64,000 nt of DNA. It comes from Apostichopus japonicus. Lineage: Eukaryota > Echinodermata > Holothuroidea > Aspidochirotida > Stichopodidae. The DNA is taken from the NCBI RefSeq assembly GCF_037975245.1, contig NC_092572.1:13582269-13646268 (forward strand), written 5' to 3'. The notes under the pieces were generated by a model that saw only the letters and a list, made by a program, of their open reading frames with translations, was not told the origin of the DNA and searched no databases. Every line of letters begins with the position of its first letter. The stretch's first letter is position 1. The translations under genes were made by a program, and so were the position numbers. This document shows positions 50,505 to 63,081 of the stretch, piece by piece.

Positions 50505-53484
50505 TGATTGAATTGACAATATATTTATTACTGATGGCGACGCTATCAGCGACTGGCCCGGCTGGTGACATTAATCCTGCAGACAATATCACCTGAAAGT
50601 ATTATGACATTAACTCTTTTAATGATGTAGAATCTCATTCCAGTTTTTTCCATTTTTCACCATAATAGCCGAAGTTTAAGCCAAAATTTCGACCAAATCA
50701 ACACTTTTATTTCTTTACTAAAAGAACATTTTTCAATAATCGGTTTTACGGAAACATGGTTTACCAATATTATTTCACCCCTGATATCCATAGATAATTA
50801 CAATCTCATTGAAAAACATCGTGAAAACCAAAGGGGTGGCGGCGTGTGCCTATTTATTAATAACGATCTTAACTTTAAAAATAGACCCGATCTTTCTACT
50901 TTTAATGATTCTATTGAATCTCTATTTGTTGACGTCACATTACCCCACATGAACGAAAAGTGTACTGTAGGTATTATACATTTGACCACCAAGTGGTTCT
51001 CATGAAATGTATGATTTTTATCTTCAAAATATTCTTAGCACTATATCGGAAGAACAGTGTAAATCGTATGTAATGGGAGATTATAATATTAATCTATTGG
51101 ATAAACCCAAGTCCCGCCGATTTTTAAACATCCTTTATTCCAACGGGTTCATTCCAACAATCTCTAAACCCACTCGTATTAGCAGTACTTCATCAACTTT
51201 GATTGATAATATTATTTTCAACGTTAACTTCAACATCTATTCAGGCATATTTATTACTGATCTTAGCGATCACCTACCGATTTTTCTCAAAGTACCAACC
51301 AGGAGATATAAAACAGAACCATTTGTGAATGCTCGCAATTATAGCACCAACAATATTAGACGCTTTATCGCAGAGATCCAGGACAAATTATGGGACAATA
51401 TCCTGAGAGAAAATGACACTAATACTGCCTATAATATATTTTATGACTGTATAAACACAACATATAGTAACTGTTTTCCATACCACAATATCAGAACTAA
51501 AAATCGCAAAAAGAAACATCCTTGGATCACAAAAGGTATTTTGACTTCTATTAAAAAGAAAAATAGGCTTTTCAAAAATTACATTCAAAATCCAACGCCT
51601 ATTAATAAGAAGTCTTATACAACTTACCGTAACAAGCTTAATCACATTACTAGATTCTCCAAAAGATTACATTTCAACAATAAATTTTACGATACTAGAA
51701 ATAATCCGAGGGGCACCTGGAATACTATAAATGAAATTCTTCATAATAACCGTAAGCAATCAACGTATCCTGCTGCTTTCAGACACGGGGATCGCGATAT
51801 TAACAATGAAAATGATATCGCAAATACCTTCAATGACTTCTTTGTCAACCTTGGCCCATCATTAGCTAATAAGATCAACTATCAAGGATCACATAACGAC
51901 TTTATGAGTGACAATATAAACAGTCACTCTATTTTTACCTATCCTGTGTATGAGGAAGAACTTAAACAAATCGCTAATTCATGTCTAAAACCCAATAAAG
52001 CAGCAGGATATGATGATTTCAAGCCGGGAATTATTAAGCATATTATCCCTTTTATTACAAAACCACTGGCCCATATATGCAATTTGTCTTTTCAAACTGG
52101 CACGTTTCCAGATAAATTAAAAGTTTCAAAAGTTATACCGGTGTATTAAAAGGGTGACAAAGATAATTACGAAAATTACCGGCCTATATCATTGTTGTCG
52201 TGCTTTTCTAAAATATTTGAAAGGCTTATGTTTAATCGTATTTTTAATTTTCTTAACAAGCATGATATTCTATGTGATCAGCAGTATGGTTTTAGAGCAG
52301 ATCACTCTACTGAACTTGCATTGGCAGATGCTATTGACAAATTTTTCCAGCAGCTTAGATAACAATAAAACTTGCATTGGTGTATTTCTAGACCTTTCAA
52401 AGGCTTTCGACACTATTGATCATGTTATCTTAATGAGTAAATTGCACCACTACGGTATAGAGGAACAACACTGAATTGGATAGACAGTTATATTACAAAT
52501 CGTTATCAATATACCTCTTACAAAAACTCTACTTCTCGTATTGCAGAAATACAATGCGGTGTCCCACAGGGTTCAATTTTAGGCCCATTGCTTTTCATTT
52601 TATATGTCAATGACATCTGCCAAATTTCTAAATTTGCAAACATTACATTATTTGCTGATGATACAAGTATTTTCTTCGATTCAGATGTAAATGCAAATTC
52701 ATTCCATATTCAAATCTCTAATGAACTAAGTAAATTTAATAACTGGTTTTCTGCCAAATTGAATAAACTATCACTTAATATTGGCAAAACTAATTATATT
52801 GCGTTTAATACTTCCAGAAATTTTAGCTGGGATAAAGATATCACCATGGGTGGTATAATTCTAAAACAAGTTTATACTACTAAGTTTTTAGGTTTATATA
52901 TTGATAATAAGCTTTCGTGGCATGAGCACATTTCTACAGTATGCAGGAAAGCAGCGAAAAGCGTTGGGATTTTATCAAAGTTGAAATTTCTCCTACCAGA
53001 GCGCATATTAAAGACTCTCTACCAAACTTTGGTCGTTCCACACATCTCATATTGTTCAATTATCTGGTCTGGCACGCCAGAAACCAATCTTCATCCTCTT
53101 ATTATTCTCCAAAAGAAAGCCATGCGCCACATTTCACGTGTTGCACCTCGTGAACACACAAATCAACTTTTCAAGAATCTCAATTTATTAAAAGTTACCG
53201 ACATTTTTCGTGTAAATCTTGCCACGTTTGCATATAAGGCATAGAATGGTTTATTGCCTAACGCATTTCATGATTTTTTTAACTAGTAACAGTGTGATAC
53301 ATCACCACAACACACGGTATGCTGATAATGCACATTACTTTCTTATAAAACATCAATTGGGATGCTTCGTCTTAGAAATCGTGCAGTAAAGACATGGAAT
53401 TCCATAACAGAGCGCTTCAAAACCAAAGTATCCAGTAAAATATTCAAAAAGCATCTGACCAAAGACGTTATATCCAGTTATTAA
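50505..53484 (+). pseudogene. LINE ORF2, endonuclease and reverse transcriptase, broken
   Basis: The endonuclease starts near 50660 (HNSRSLSQNFDQINTFISLL), with FTETW, then RGGGVCLFI, then MGDYNINLL (51079) and SDHLPIF. A linker follows, then RT: NYRPISLLSCFSKIFERL, GVFLDLSKAFDTIDH, GVPQGSILGPLLFILYVNDI, and the catalytic FADDTSIF near 52655. The C-terminal region ends RLRNRAVKTWNSITERF and ISSY before a stop near 53482. Defects seen: stops near 50640 and 50600, a one-base shift near 50975, TAA at 52147 (in PVYxKGD), an extra base near 52358, a missing base near 52460, and TAG at 53242. Before the endonuclease, GDINPADN recalls the NPGP-type 2A-like peptides of some CR1 elements but is degenerate. 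Confidence 0.87.
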
Positions 53485-53974
53485 TAAGTCATACATTCAT
53501 TTGCACGATAACAAATTATTATCGTAAATATTGTCACCATATATAGTATTCATTGATTGTCGAATTATTCTATTTTGTATTGTTATGTAAATACTTTTCT
53601 TCTTTCCTTTATACAGGGAGTCTTCTACTTTGTTAAGCTGTTGTACGCTTTTTGGAAGACTTCCTTCACACTGTAAATTTACACGTGAAAAACAAATAAA
53701 TGAATCAAATCAAAATAAACGTGTTAAACAAGTTTGTTTTAAATTCAATTGTTTGAATTATTTGTCTATATTCATATGTACTTATTATATCAGTATGTTG
53801 ACAATCTGGTTAAACAGTTTGAACGTTGGAAGAAAGGAAGAGAATGGCTCGTAAGCTATTACTTGGAGCAATAGACCAAGACTCATGGGCAGATCGGTTA
53901 CGAATTCGTAACTGCAGTTTAATCTAGACCATGAAGAGCGTTTAAACTATCACGGGGTTGAACACAGGATACTT

Positions 53975-54259
53975 ATGGCGATATTCTATTACATTCTGTG
54001 GTCTCTCCTTCCCTTTGAGATATGTTGTTGTGGTAAGAGGGCTGCAATGTATGATGGAGCTATCATTTTCATCTTTAACATATGTTTAGTACAACTTTCA
54101 GTGTTGCCAGTTTTAACGACTTTTTGTGCATGTGTCGTTAAATGTAAAGAAATTGGAAGATCTTTTGGGATAAGAGGGAGGAAGGAAGAACGCAGACCCA
54201 TGACGACAGTGGCTACAGTCCTGTATATAATAACAATTGTTTTTTTATATAAGCATTAG
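53975..54259 (+). CDS. Hypothetical hydrophobic protein or fragment
   Basis: 94 codons with three hydrophobic stretches (FYYILWSLLPF, IIFIFNICLVQLSVLPVLTT, TVATVLYIITIVFLY) separated by a basic loop (KCKEIGRSFGIRGRKEERRP). The layout hydrophobic segment, basic loop, hydrophobic segment recalls TM5-loop3-TM6 of seven-helix receptors. No signature residue settles it, and no flanking exons were found. It may be chance. Confidence 0.22.
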   Translation: MAIFYYILWSLLPFEICCCGKRAAMYDGAIIFIFNICLVQLSVLPVLTTFCACVVKCKEIGRSFGIRGRKEERRPMTTVATVLYIITIVFLYKH

Positions 54260-54479
54260 ACTGCCAAGGACTAATGCAACAACTTAATAAACAATGTATT
54301 ACAGATGTGTCAAGTACAAATGATGTGTACTGTGCTGTGTGCATTCATGAAAGTTACAGGAAATCACATTTGCTTGCCAGGGATTTGGTGTTGTAATTTC
54401 GTAAAAATTCGTGGATTCACTAAATTAAAATCAATCCTAAGATCTGCCTTGACTCATCCTTAGCGAACTCTGCAAGTAA

Positions 54480-54850
54480 ATATAGAACCCGTTCTTTCGT
54501 CAAAACAAGATCGCAGTTAATATTCACGCAGTGTCCAGGAACGAACTGCATTGCAATGTTTGATGATATTTTGATGAATTGACAGCTAAATAATTTGCTG
54601 GTAACAAAAAAACAAGTTTTATTAATTAATTGACTTATCAGGGTTATTTACATACTCATCTCTGATAACTACAGAACTCGTGCTTCGTTAAAACAAGATC
54701 GTAATCAATATTCATGCATTGTCGAGGAACTAACTGCATTGCAAAATTTGATTACATTTTGATAAATTGACACCTCACTAATTTGCTGGTAACAAGTAGA
54801 CACGTCTTTTAATTAATTGGCATATCAGGGTCATCTACGATACTCTGCTC
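54480..54850. repeat. Two tandem copies of a 187-bp repeat
   Basis: Copies begin near 54484 and 54671 with agaac(c)cg(t)tcttcgt.aaaacaaga, continue gaactgcattgcaa, and end ttgctggtaacaa.. and tatcagggt. About 80 percent similar. Non-coding. Confidence 0.8.
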
Positions 54851-55263
54851 TGATGAAGTTGTGAACAAACAACATGATTGCAGGAGACAAATGTTAGATT
54901 GTTTTATAATTGTTTTTATTGGAATTGAGTTGGTTACGCTGTACACTTCTTTCGTTTCTAGGACGTAAAAGTAAAACTGTGTTGCATTATTGTACCAAAG
55001 TTCACATGAACAGGTGAACGACGTGTTTATACCACCACATATAACGTTATAAAAACATATATTAGAGGCTCTTTTAAAAATGTTAGGATAACGTTTTGGG
55101 TTTGCTGAATAGGATCATTAACAGGTGCGGCAGATCCGGGAAAGAAGGGATGGGGGTAACCCTTCAAACTGATGGAACACTTGTCTACTCACAAAATATC
55201 GTAAAAAAACACACACATACTATGAGCTATTCATCTATTTAATTGTTGGAATTACAACTTACT
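54851..55263. other. Intergenic, no gene recognised
   Basis: Nothing identifiable on either strand. Confidence 0.5.
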
Positions 55264-55612
55264 ATGCTAGGAAGTAAGAAGAACGAATTCTGGTGGGATG
55301 ATTCATTAGAAAACTTGTAATTTGACACAATACGCATATTATTTAGAACGTTGTTATCTTCATTAGTGGAAGTGCAATGAATCTCCAAAGTGAACCTTTT
55401 CAGCCTTGGCAAGGCCCAGATGTCAATTTGTAATGAAAGGAAGTAGGAAGAACGAATTCAGGGGAGATGGTTTATTATAAACATTGTGATTTGGTAAAAT
55501 AACTCATGTCACTTGGAACGTTGTATTCGTCATCAGTGGAAAGTGCAACGAATCTCCCACGTGAGCCTTTCCGCAACACACCCCAATACTTGTCAGACTT
55601 AGATGTCAATCT
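55264..55612. repeat. Two tandem copies of a 170-bp repeat
   Basis: Copies at about 55264-55430 and 55433-55612 share ggaagta(a/g)gaagaacgaattc, acgttgttat/acgttgtatt, cagtggaaagtgcaacgaat and agatgtcaat. Non-coding. Confidence 0.75.
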
Positions 55613-57400
55613 CAATTCTAAGGTTCATTCAATTAACGCTGTCATTTTTTCGAGATGGCGTCGCATAGTAATACTGCATTCAGAAACTTTGATGTGCGCA
55701 GATATAAGAGGATGAGTGGTTCATTTGTTGCTTGGTAGCTTGAAATTGGTAGCAATATAAATTCAAATAATTCTCAACTGGTGCTTTTATTCTATAAAAA
55801 AAAAACAGTTCTTTCCAATATTTTTCTACCAGAAACTTCAAGTGTGCAGACCTCCAAGAAGTTGTAATTGGAAGTTAAATCATATCCGTTGGTACAAGAG
55901 TTTCAAAGACTGCAGCTGTACAAAGTTCATTTCATCTAAGTTTCCATTGACAGAATATGTGCTTCTAAATAAATGATGAAGGCTTCTATGACCCAGTGGT
56001 TTTGGAATTCTCTGCATGATCCGGAGTAACTTTTAAATGTAACATTTAAATTAGCTGAAACGTGTACAATATTTAAGGCAGATTGTATCGTAACCCGTGC
56101 TGATAAGTATCGGAATAAGTCACTGAAGTTTGGTCAGGTGGGGGAGGGTATATCCCAATCCCACATTTGTGCAAGGAAAGCCTTTAAAAATAATCCATTG
56201 TTATTCATCAGGAACACCCCACTTCGTTAATGAAAAGTTCCCTTTATTATTTAAAATGATATGTTTTTTGAAGCCTTGCGAGCTGTTGGCTTCTTCAAAT
56301 CAAAGTTATATGTTCCAATGACTTTCGACATTATGGCACAGCCACCCTCCTCCTCCTCCTACTCCTCCTCCTCAAACGAACCCCTCTTTTGCCGTCTCTG
56401 TTAGGTACCATTCATGACTCAAGGCCGTTTATCCAAACATTAGTATCGTGGCCGTCCTTTGCATATTTGACAGATCTCTGACTTTGCTCTCTGAGTTTCG
56501 AATCAGACATTTGGGGAATATAATGAATAGACTGTGTATATTTCGTTGCTCCAAGGATCTCGGCCAAAGATACTTACGTTTTGCATTTCGTCTATGAAAA
56601 TATACGAAGGAATATGAAGTAAAATAAACGTGCTTTGAGCCGTTAAGCCAGTGAAGAATCAGACCACCCCTCCGGGTGACCCCTCCACCCACTTGCCACC
56701 CCCACCCCTTGTCAATCTTACATCGAAATTAAATATTTATAATTTGCTTAAGGTTAAAGAAATAATGTATTAAATATTCCATGTACAATTTAACAATTCC
56801 TAAATATTCATAACTTAATTACTTAAATCTTCCCTTCTACATAATAGTCGGTTTTGAAGACCCAAGGGGCAGAGATTCTTCTTAACGAGGTCGTTCCTTC
56901 GCAAGCCTCTGAATTAAAGTACCTGATCATGACCGAAGTAATAAATATAACAACATATATATAAAGAGGGAAAATCCTAATGTATTCAAATATTATATGC
57001 TCGTTTGGCAAAAAACATTCAAGAACTACAAACCTGACATAACTGTCCATTGCGATGAGTTAATTGTACCCTTACATCATAACCCCATAATCTCAACAGT
57101 TTCTCCCCCTCCTCCCTCCTTCCTTTACCGGTCTCATTAACATCATTGGGTGGAACCTTTTAATTGACGGACACCACCTACTACTTTACTATCAAGGGTA
57201 ACTATTAAAACAGTCGTTGATAACTTACAGCAATTTGTGTTTAGTGGAATGCGAGAGTTAGAGATTTGGCGAGCGATCTAGACACTTAAAAGCCTAGTAT
57301 AGTGTACCATTGTCTCCTTGACAATGGTGGTTAAACGAAATGCGCAGGGTGTAATTCACGGCATTACCTGGTTACCTTTCTTACCTCTTTAAGAACCGTG
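55613..57400. other. Intergenic, no gene recognised
   Basis: Contains a (CTC)n stretch at 56347-56376 and C-rich patches near 56665-56710. No exons recognised. Confidence 0.5.
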
Positions 57401-57454
57401 CACTATTTTAAGTTCATTTAAACAGAAATGTTAATATCACAGGAGCAGCATCAG

Positions 57455-58045
57455 TTTTAAGATTACCCTTCCTCGAATGGTTACACATCTCACCCAGTGA
57501 TTGCTCTTTCCTAGAATGGTAGCGCATACAATCCAGGGTTTGCCTTTTTGTAGAATAGTTACACATCTCACCCAGGGATTGTCCTTTCCTAGAATGGTAA
57601 CGCATTCCCACCATGGGATTTTACTTTCCTAGAATGGTAATACATTTCATCCAGGCTTTGCCCTTTCCTAGAATTGTAACACATGCCACCCGGGGATTGT
57701 CCTTTCCTAGAATGGTAACGCATGCCACTCAAGGATTTTCCTTTTCTAGAATAGTAATACATCTCACCCAGGGATTGACTATTCCTAGAATGGTTACACA
57801 TCTCACCCAGGGATTGTCCTTTCCTGAATGGTAACGCATCCTACCCTGGGATTGTCCATTCCTAAAAAAAGGAACAAATCTCACCCAGGGATTTCCCTGT
57901 CCTAGAATGGTAACGCATCTAACCCAGGGTTTGCCCTTTCCTAGAATAGAAACGCATCTTACCCAGGGATTCCCTTTTTCTAGAACGGAAACGCATCTCA
58001 CCCAGGGATTTCCCGTTCCTAGAATGGTTACACATCCCATCCAGG
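57455..58045. repeat. 34-bp minisatellite, about 17 units
   Basis: Diverged tandem units built on tcctttcctagaatggtaac, then gcatctcacccagggattg. Because units are near 33-34 bp, long frames open on both strands (RYHSRKGQSLGEM-like, PRMVTHATQGL-like and GNPWVRCVTILGKG-like repeats); these are by-products, not proteins. Units vary by substitutions and single-base indels. Confidence 0.93.
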
Positions 58046-58827
58046 GTGGTATCACTTTAAGTTATAAGTAGGCTACCGAAATGCATGATGGATTACCTTA
58101 TGAAGTTTTACTATTGATTTACGTGAACTCGTATTAGCTGATTGTGACTATTTGTGATATGTTCACCCTCTATAGATCAATATTATCATATTTCTTTCCA
58201 TATAGGATTCTATACTGCACAATGATCCATGAATATTAATTCATGAAATTAACAGAGCAAAAGCGTTTAAAATCGCTTTCTGAATTATTTTACAACAAAA
58301 ACGAAGGAAAGAAAAGTGGATCCATTTTGTGAAATCACAATTCTATTTTATATCACTGCACCTGTATTCTTTCTGAGGACAGAAAGAGGATTTAAATGAA
58401 CCATTTTTAACAACGCTATGCATTCTTTTTAGGCTTTATAGCAATAATGTTGATGTCTGTATTGCACTAATACCATCTTATGAAATGCTCAAAGTAGCTG
58501 AAATTTGCCTTAATGGTATTGTCAAATGGATTAGAAGTCAAGCATCTATTTATATCAATAAAAAATGACTAATATCTAAGCTAGGTAATTTTATATAATC
58601 TCAACATCAAAGTAAATGCCATGGATTAGAGATTTAGTTTCCTGTTTTCCATATAATGCAATGTAAGCATAACAATGTGTCGCATTTTGTGATGAAGGAT
58701 AAAGATTTCAGATTTTTATCTGTTATAACATAAAATAATCACATTCATTAAGAACTTCCAAATAATTTTGCATCATATCGTTCGCTTAAACTTAAACGAT
58801 CTATAGACAGAAATCAAATTTTCTTTT

Positions 58828-58963
58828 TTAAGAAGGTTCAAAATCTGGCAAGAGTGATGACACTTTCTTTCTCATTTCCTCTCGTCTGAGCTCTCGGTCT
58901 TTTTCCTGTTTTAATATCTTGGGATACTTCTTCCACGCTTCGAAGACCTTAGCAATTATCCTC
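58828..58963 (-). CDS. Terminal exon of a coiled-coil protein (CCDC191-like?)
   Basis: Acceptor atcgatttcag, phase 2, 136 nt to a TAA stop. Encodes RIIAKVFEAWKKYPKILKQE, then KDRELRREEMRKKVSSLLPD and FEPS. Charged, helical, with an FxxW motif typical of SFI1/CCDC191-type helical repeats. It reminds me of the C-terminus of CCDC191, but I cannot verify this. No other exon of this gene was found up to 64000 on the minus strand. Its upstream exons must lie beyond the window, with lectin copy 2 nested in its intron, or the exon is an orphan fragment. Confidence 0.58.
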
Positions 58964-59163
58964 CTGAAATCGATCCGACATTACCAATTTTAAAATTATG
59001 CTGATCCAGGAGAGAAGATATAAACCAAGAATGAATCAAATTATAAATTAATTTCCAGTGCCAAAGGGGTTTCGTTAGAATTACCCTCAATGATATCTAA
59101 AACAGGATTAAATTTGATCACTTTTTCATAACGATGTTGCAATAAATAATATAATAATAATTA

Positions 59164-59379
59164 TACTTTTTAAACTCTTAATGCACTGTTAGTGTACTTC
59201 TTTTCAACGGTGACCTCGAGTCTCTCTCTGCAACCCCTTCCGATGTCTGGGACCAACCCTTTTGATGGCAGTTCAGCCTGCAGTGATCAGGTGGCCTGAA
59301 AGATCATCTGGTGTCGGGGATCTAATCCAGCTACTGGACGAGGGACAACGGAGATTCTCGGAAGGCGATATATAAATAT
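59164..59379. other. Unassigned repeat-like segment before a (TA)n array
   Basis: GC-richer than its flanks (ccccttccgatgtctgggac onwards to ctcggaaggcga) and directly joined to a TA array, as the SINE at 33969-34212 is. It may be another short retroposon, but no A or B box is clear. Confidence 0.35.
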
Positions 59380-59381
59380 AT

Positions 59382-59427
<46 letters not shown>

Positions 59428-59452
59428 ATATCTATATATATATATATATTTA
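59380..59452. repeat. (TA)n microsatellite
   Basis: Interrupted TA array with TAGA and TCTA variants, next to the left edge of duplication copy 2. Confidence 0.93.
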
Positions 59453-60249
59453 TGTATATATCATTAGCTAGAGGAAAAGGAGTCGTTAAAAAATGGATTA
59501 TCGGTGTGAGGGTAATGTGAGGCACACGCCTCTTCCAAAGTCCTCGATCCGTCACTGGTAATCTAAGGGGCGCGCCCCACGCCCCCTGGATTCGCGCCTG
59601 TAAATGGAATAATACATTTTCGTAGCCGTTTCGGGAAGTTGTTCATGACAGTTATTCCTATCACATCAGTCTATAATGAATGTTAGCTTTGTGTCTCCTT
59701 TGACGTTGTCGTTCGTATCATATTTGAGTACCGGTAATTGGGTATAAATTGTCCATTGATACTGGAGTGGGGACGTGTGAAATCTGCTTCATTATCATGT
59801 ACATTCAAATATAACTCTCGCTAGTTTTGGTCAGGGCACACAGTCCTTCTTTGACACAGACAAAATCATTTACAATGCGGATAAATTGGTTTACATTGAT
59901 TCAACAGTTGATCGACCTCAGAAGTACATTTTGGACCATTCCCATCACCAACAACAGAAAGAAACACATGCAAAAACATACTCCATATCATATCGAGAGA
60001 GTAAATATATGCCATTGGCATCTTGTTTCATTGCATGCTTTCAATAAATCTTGTTTCATTTCCTTTACACAGGAACACCATATATTATGACACAGGCAAA
60101 ATCAATTACAACGCGACTAAATTGGTTTAAATTCAGCAATTCCTCGACAACAGAAGTACATTTGTGACCATTCCCTTCACCAATAACAGAAAAGAAACAC
60201 TGGGAAAAACATTCATCGCATGCTTTCAATCAATTTCGTTTAAATCCCT

Positions 60250-62454
60250 TTAGAGAGGAACACCATATACTTCCACTCCACACAGGGTAAGGAGTTTCTT
60301 GTTTCCTGGCAGACGCACTGATACATGCGTCACAGTCTTGTCCAATGTAAACACAATGGGATTGTCAAGTAGTTCCTCGGAACCTATGGTACCTATGATT
60401 TCGTTCGCAAGCGGATCAGCTGCAGTGCCAGCTAAGACTTGAGCCCCAAGAAGTCTCTGACCTACAGAATTTCGGAAAGTAAATGACATCGATATTGATT
60501 CCAAATATGAGCATGATAGAAATTGCGAAACGTTTTCAAAGTTCCTCTGCTTTAAGGGGCAATCATATGTCTAAAAGAGGCGGGAAAACGCATGTTTGTT
60601 GATAAAAACCGATCAACATTAGGAAGAATTGTGACATGTGCCATATACTACAATCACGTTTATTTATGTTACAAGTCAACATTTACAATAAGGCGACATT
60701 TATTGCAAACGATAATAATTGGTCATATATCAAGTAACATTCTGTTTGGACTATGGCAGAAACGCATCCGTTTCTGCTATTTTCGAACTTACCCAAAGTT
60801 CCTTCAACACGGTTATATATGTGGATACTTCCCACTTGATAAGATGCACCAAGATCAACACTCCACCATGGATTAGTTGCCCACACTGTCGATTGAAAGA
60901 AATATGGTTATTATTGAAATCGTTCCATCAAAAAATCAGACAATCAAGTGACTTAACAATACACTTAACTTAAAATCAAAGAAAAAAAACATTTTAATAA
61001 CTTGTATTAAATTCAGTATCAGATTTGGCAGGTAATCATATTTTTTAATCAAACTTAATACACATAACATATATATTTTGTTTGCAAATATAGAGAAGCT
61101 TAATGATGACAATCGTATATACCTTAACTCACCTACCCCATGCCAACCTATCCCTAACGTATCTCTTCTTATCAATGGGGCAATATTAGGATTATCAATT
61201 AACAAAAGGAATGATTTATAAGCCAACTGGTGCAACATTGTTGACATATTTACGGATAAGCATACGTTCGACCATGGAGCTATCTGTTTATAGCTCCATG
61301 GTTCGACACACAGGAAAGGTGACATAAATCGTAAGGTACAGACAGCTCGGTATGTAATGACGACTGGAGTATATATGGAACTTGTTCGAACATGAGATGT
61401 TCATATGTAACTTGATTGACAAACATATTATAATACTCTTAATAGGACCGACAACCGACTCCAAACTCTGCAGTGGTATATGTTACCACTAACATGTTCC
61501 TGTACAGCTTCGAGTTCCCCAATATCCGCTGGTGTTTCCATTGACAGCATTTTCTGATTTCCCGTCTTGGTTGTATGTGGAGTGTTGTGTTGTTTCTTTT
61601 CCTGCGGCAACTGACAGATATAGTCAACAAATATAACAACGTTATTATTAATGAGGTCCTTGATATTATTCCTAACAAAATATGTTACTTTATATCTAAC
61701 AAGATATGCTTCTCCTTACAAACAGTCTAACCACCCCACACAATGTGTTGTGGACTGACAAGAGGAGGTTCAGTAGCAATGGGACGGGATGAAACCCCGG
61801 AGCTCTCGATTTCAATCATTGGGCCCACATATGGCAGCAAAAATAATATATTTCATAACTTATAGTATTTATCGTCTTCACAAGAGGTCTATGTGATATA
61901 CCCGTGCCCGGGCACGACCCCATTGACCTCGACGATGCAGTTGATGTATCAGTATCTCAATTGTAACATTAAAGTGGAAAGGTATCGAGCTACAAATTGG
62001 CTCTTAACGTGTCCATCAGAACGTCTAGTTAATGTAAACCGTAATTGTTAAAGTTTTTTTTTGAGTGTCATACAATAAGAAACGGATGTTTGATAGTGAA
62101 TAAAAGAGAATACACAAAACTGTTCGCCCATCAAACGGAATGCCTGATATCTTTGATGACTGTGTTAGCAGGCTTAGTAACATGAAAGACTTTGTAGAGG
62201 GAAATATTTTAACGTTAGCAGCATATTCATAGATATTGCGTTTGAACTTTCAAAAAGTGACCCAACAAACAAAAGAAAAAAAAACAGAAACAGTGGACGA
62301 ATTAAACTATATCTTATGTATATGTTGCTTGATGACTAGAGAAACGTAAAATAGAAAATCGGTGCTACTTACCATTATGTGTACATAATGTCACGCTAGT
62401 CAATTGGCCATTGTCACACGTTTGTGCTGTAGAACCCGAACAAACAAAATATAG

Positions 62455-62531
<77 letters not shown>

Positions 62532-63081
62532 TTCCAGCACATTTTATTGTACAGTGCTCCTTATTTGTCAACTATGAGTCACACCGTTCACCATTGATGT
62601 TATTTTTTGAGTAGGCTATTCTTGGTTTTTTATTACAATAAATAGTATATGTTTTGAGATTGACGTCCAAAATATACCTAAAATTATCTCAATATGTTTG
62701 ACCAAAGGTCACTAATAATTTTACGATCAATATTCAACAGAAAAATCTGCGAATATTTACCATTCAACCTAAAATCATGGATATAGTATGTATGATTTTC
62801 TAGTTCTATCACTACACACAATGGTAATAAACACAAACACAGTGTCGCTTATATATCCAACTTAACTAAATGAGAATTCCTGACAATGACATTCTTTTAC
62901 ATATTTAAAAAAAAATCTCTCAGCTAACCACAATAAAACTATTTATTCAACATATTAAATATATAACATCCTAAATGGACTCTTCTTTGTTACATAACAT
63001 TAACAGCTTACCGGATGCTCCGACAAGCAGACAAGACAATATCACGGCAAATGTTCTGGTATTGATAAGATCCATCATCAT
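60250..63081 (-). CDS. Secreted F-type lectin (fucolectin-like), copy 2
   Basis: Five phase-1 exons in transcript order: 63081-63012, 62426-62373, 61610-61494, 60885-60793, 60461-60250; 546 nt, 181 residues, same lengths exon for exon as copy 1. Signal peptide MMMDLINTRTFAVILSCLLV, leader QTCDNGQLTSVTLCTHNG, then the lectin domain with QHSTYNQDGKSENAVNGNTS, NPWWSVDLGASYQVGSIHIY, NRVEGTLGQRLLGAQ and LTLCGVEVYGVPL. Role as for copy 1: extracellular sugar binding, inferred from the family. Most differences between copies are single substitutions (for example Val/Asp after MMM, Thr/Ser after NPWW, Arg/Ala in DPLxNE), and the frame is intact. As in copy 1, the fucose-triad His position is Trp. Confidence 0.91.
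62459..62528. repeat. (TA)n microsatellite in lectin intron 1 (copy 2)
   Basis: Same location as the array at 44293-44380 in copy 1, close to the exon 2 acceptor. Confidence 0.93.

Noticed and set aside
49343-50519. Long minus-strand frames within the LINE ORF1
   Set aside because: Antisense shadows; ORF1 on the plus strand has RRM and zinc-knuckle evidence.
57414-58055. Repetitive proteins on both strands (RYHSRKGQ, GNPWVRCVTILGKG, PRMVTHATQGL types); also considered as a CRISPR-like array
   Set aside because: Units are contiguous and diverged with no unique spacers, and the genome is eukaryotic. It is a minisatellite.
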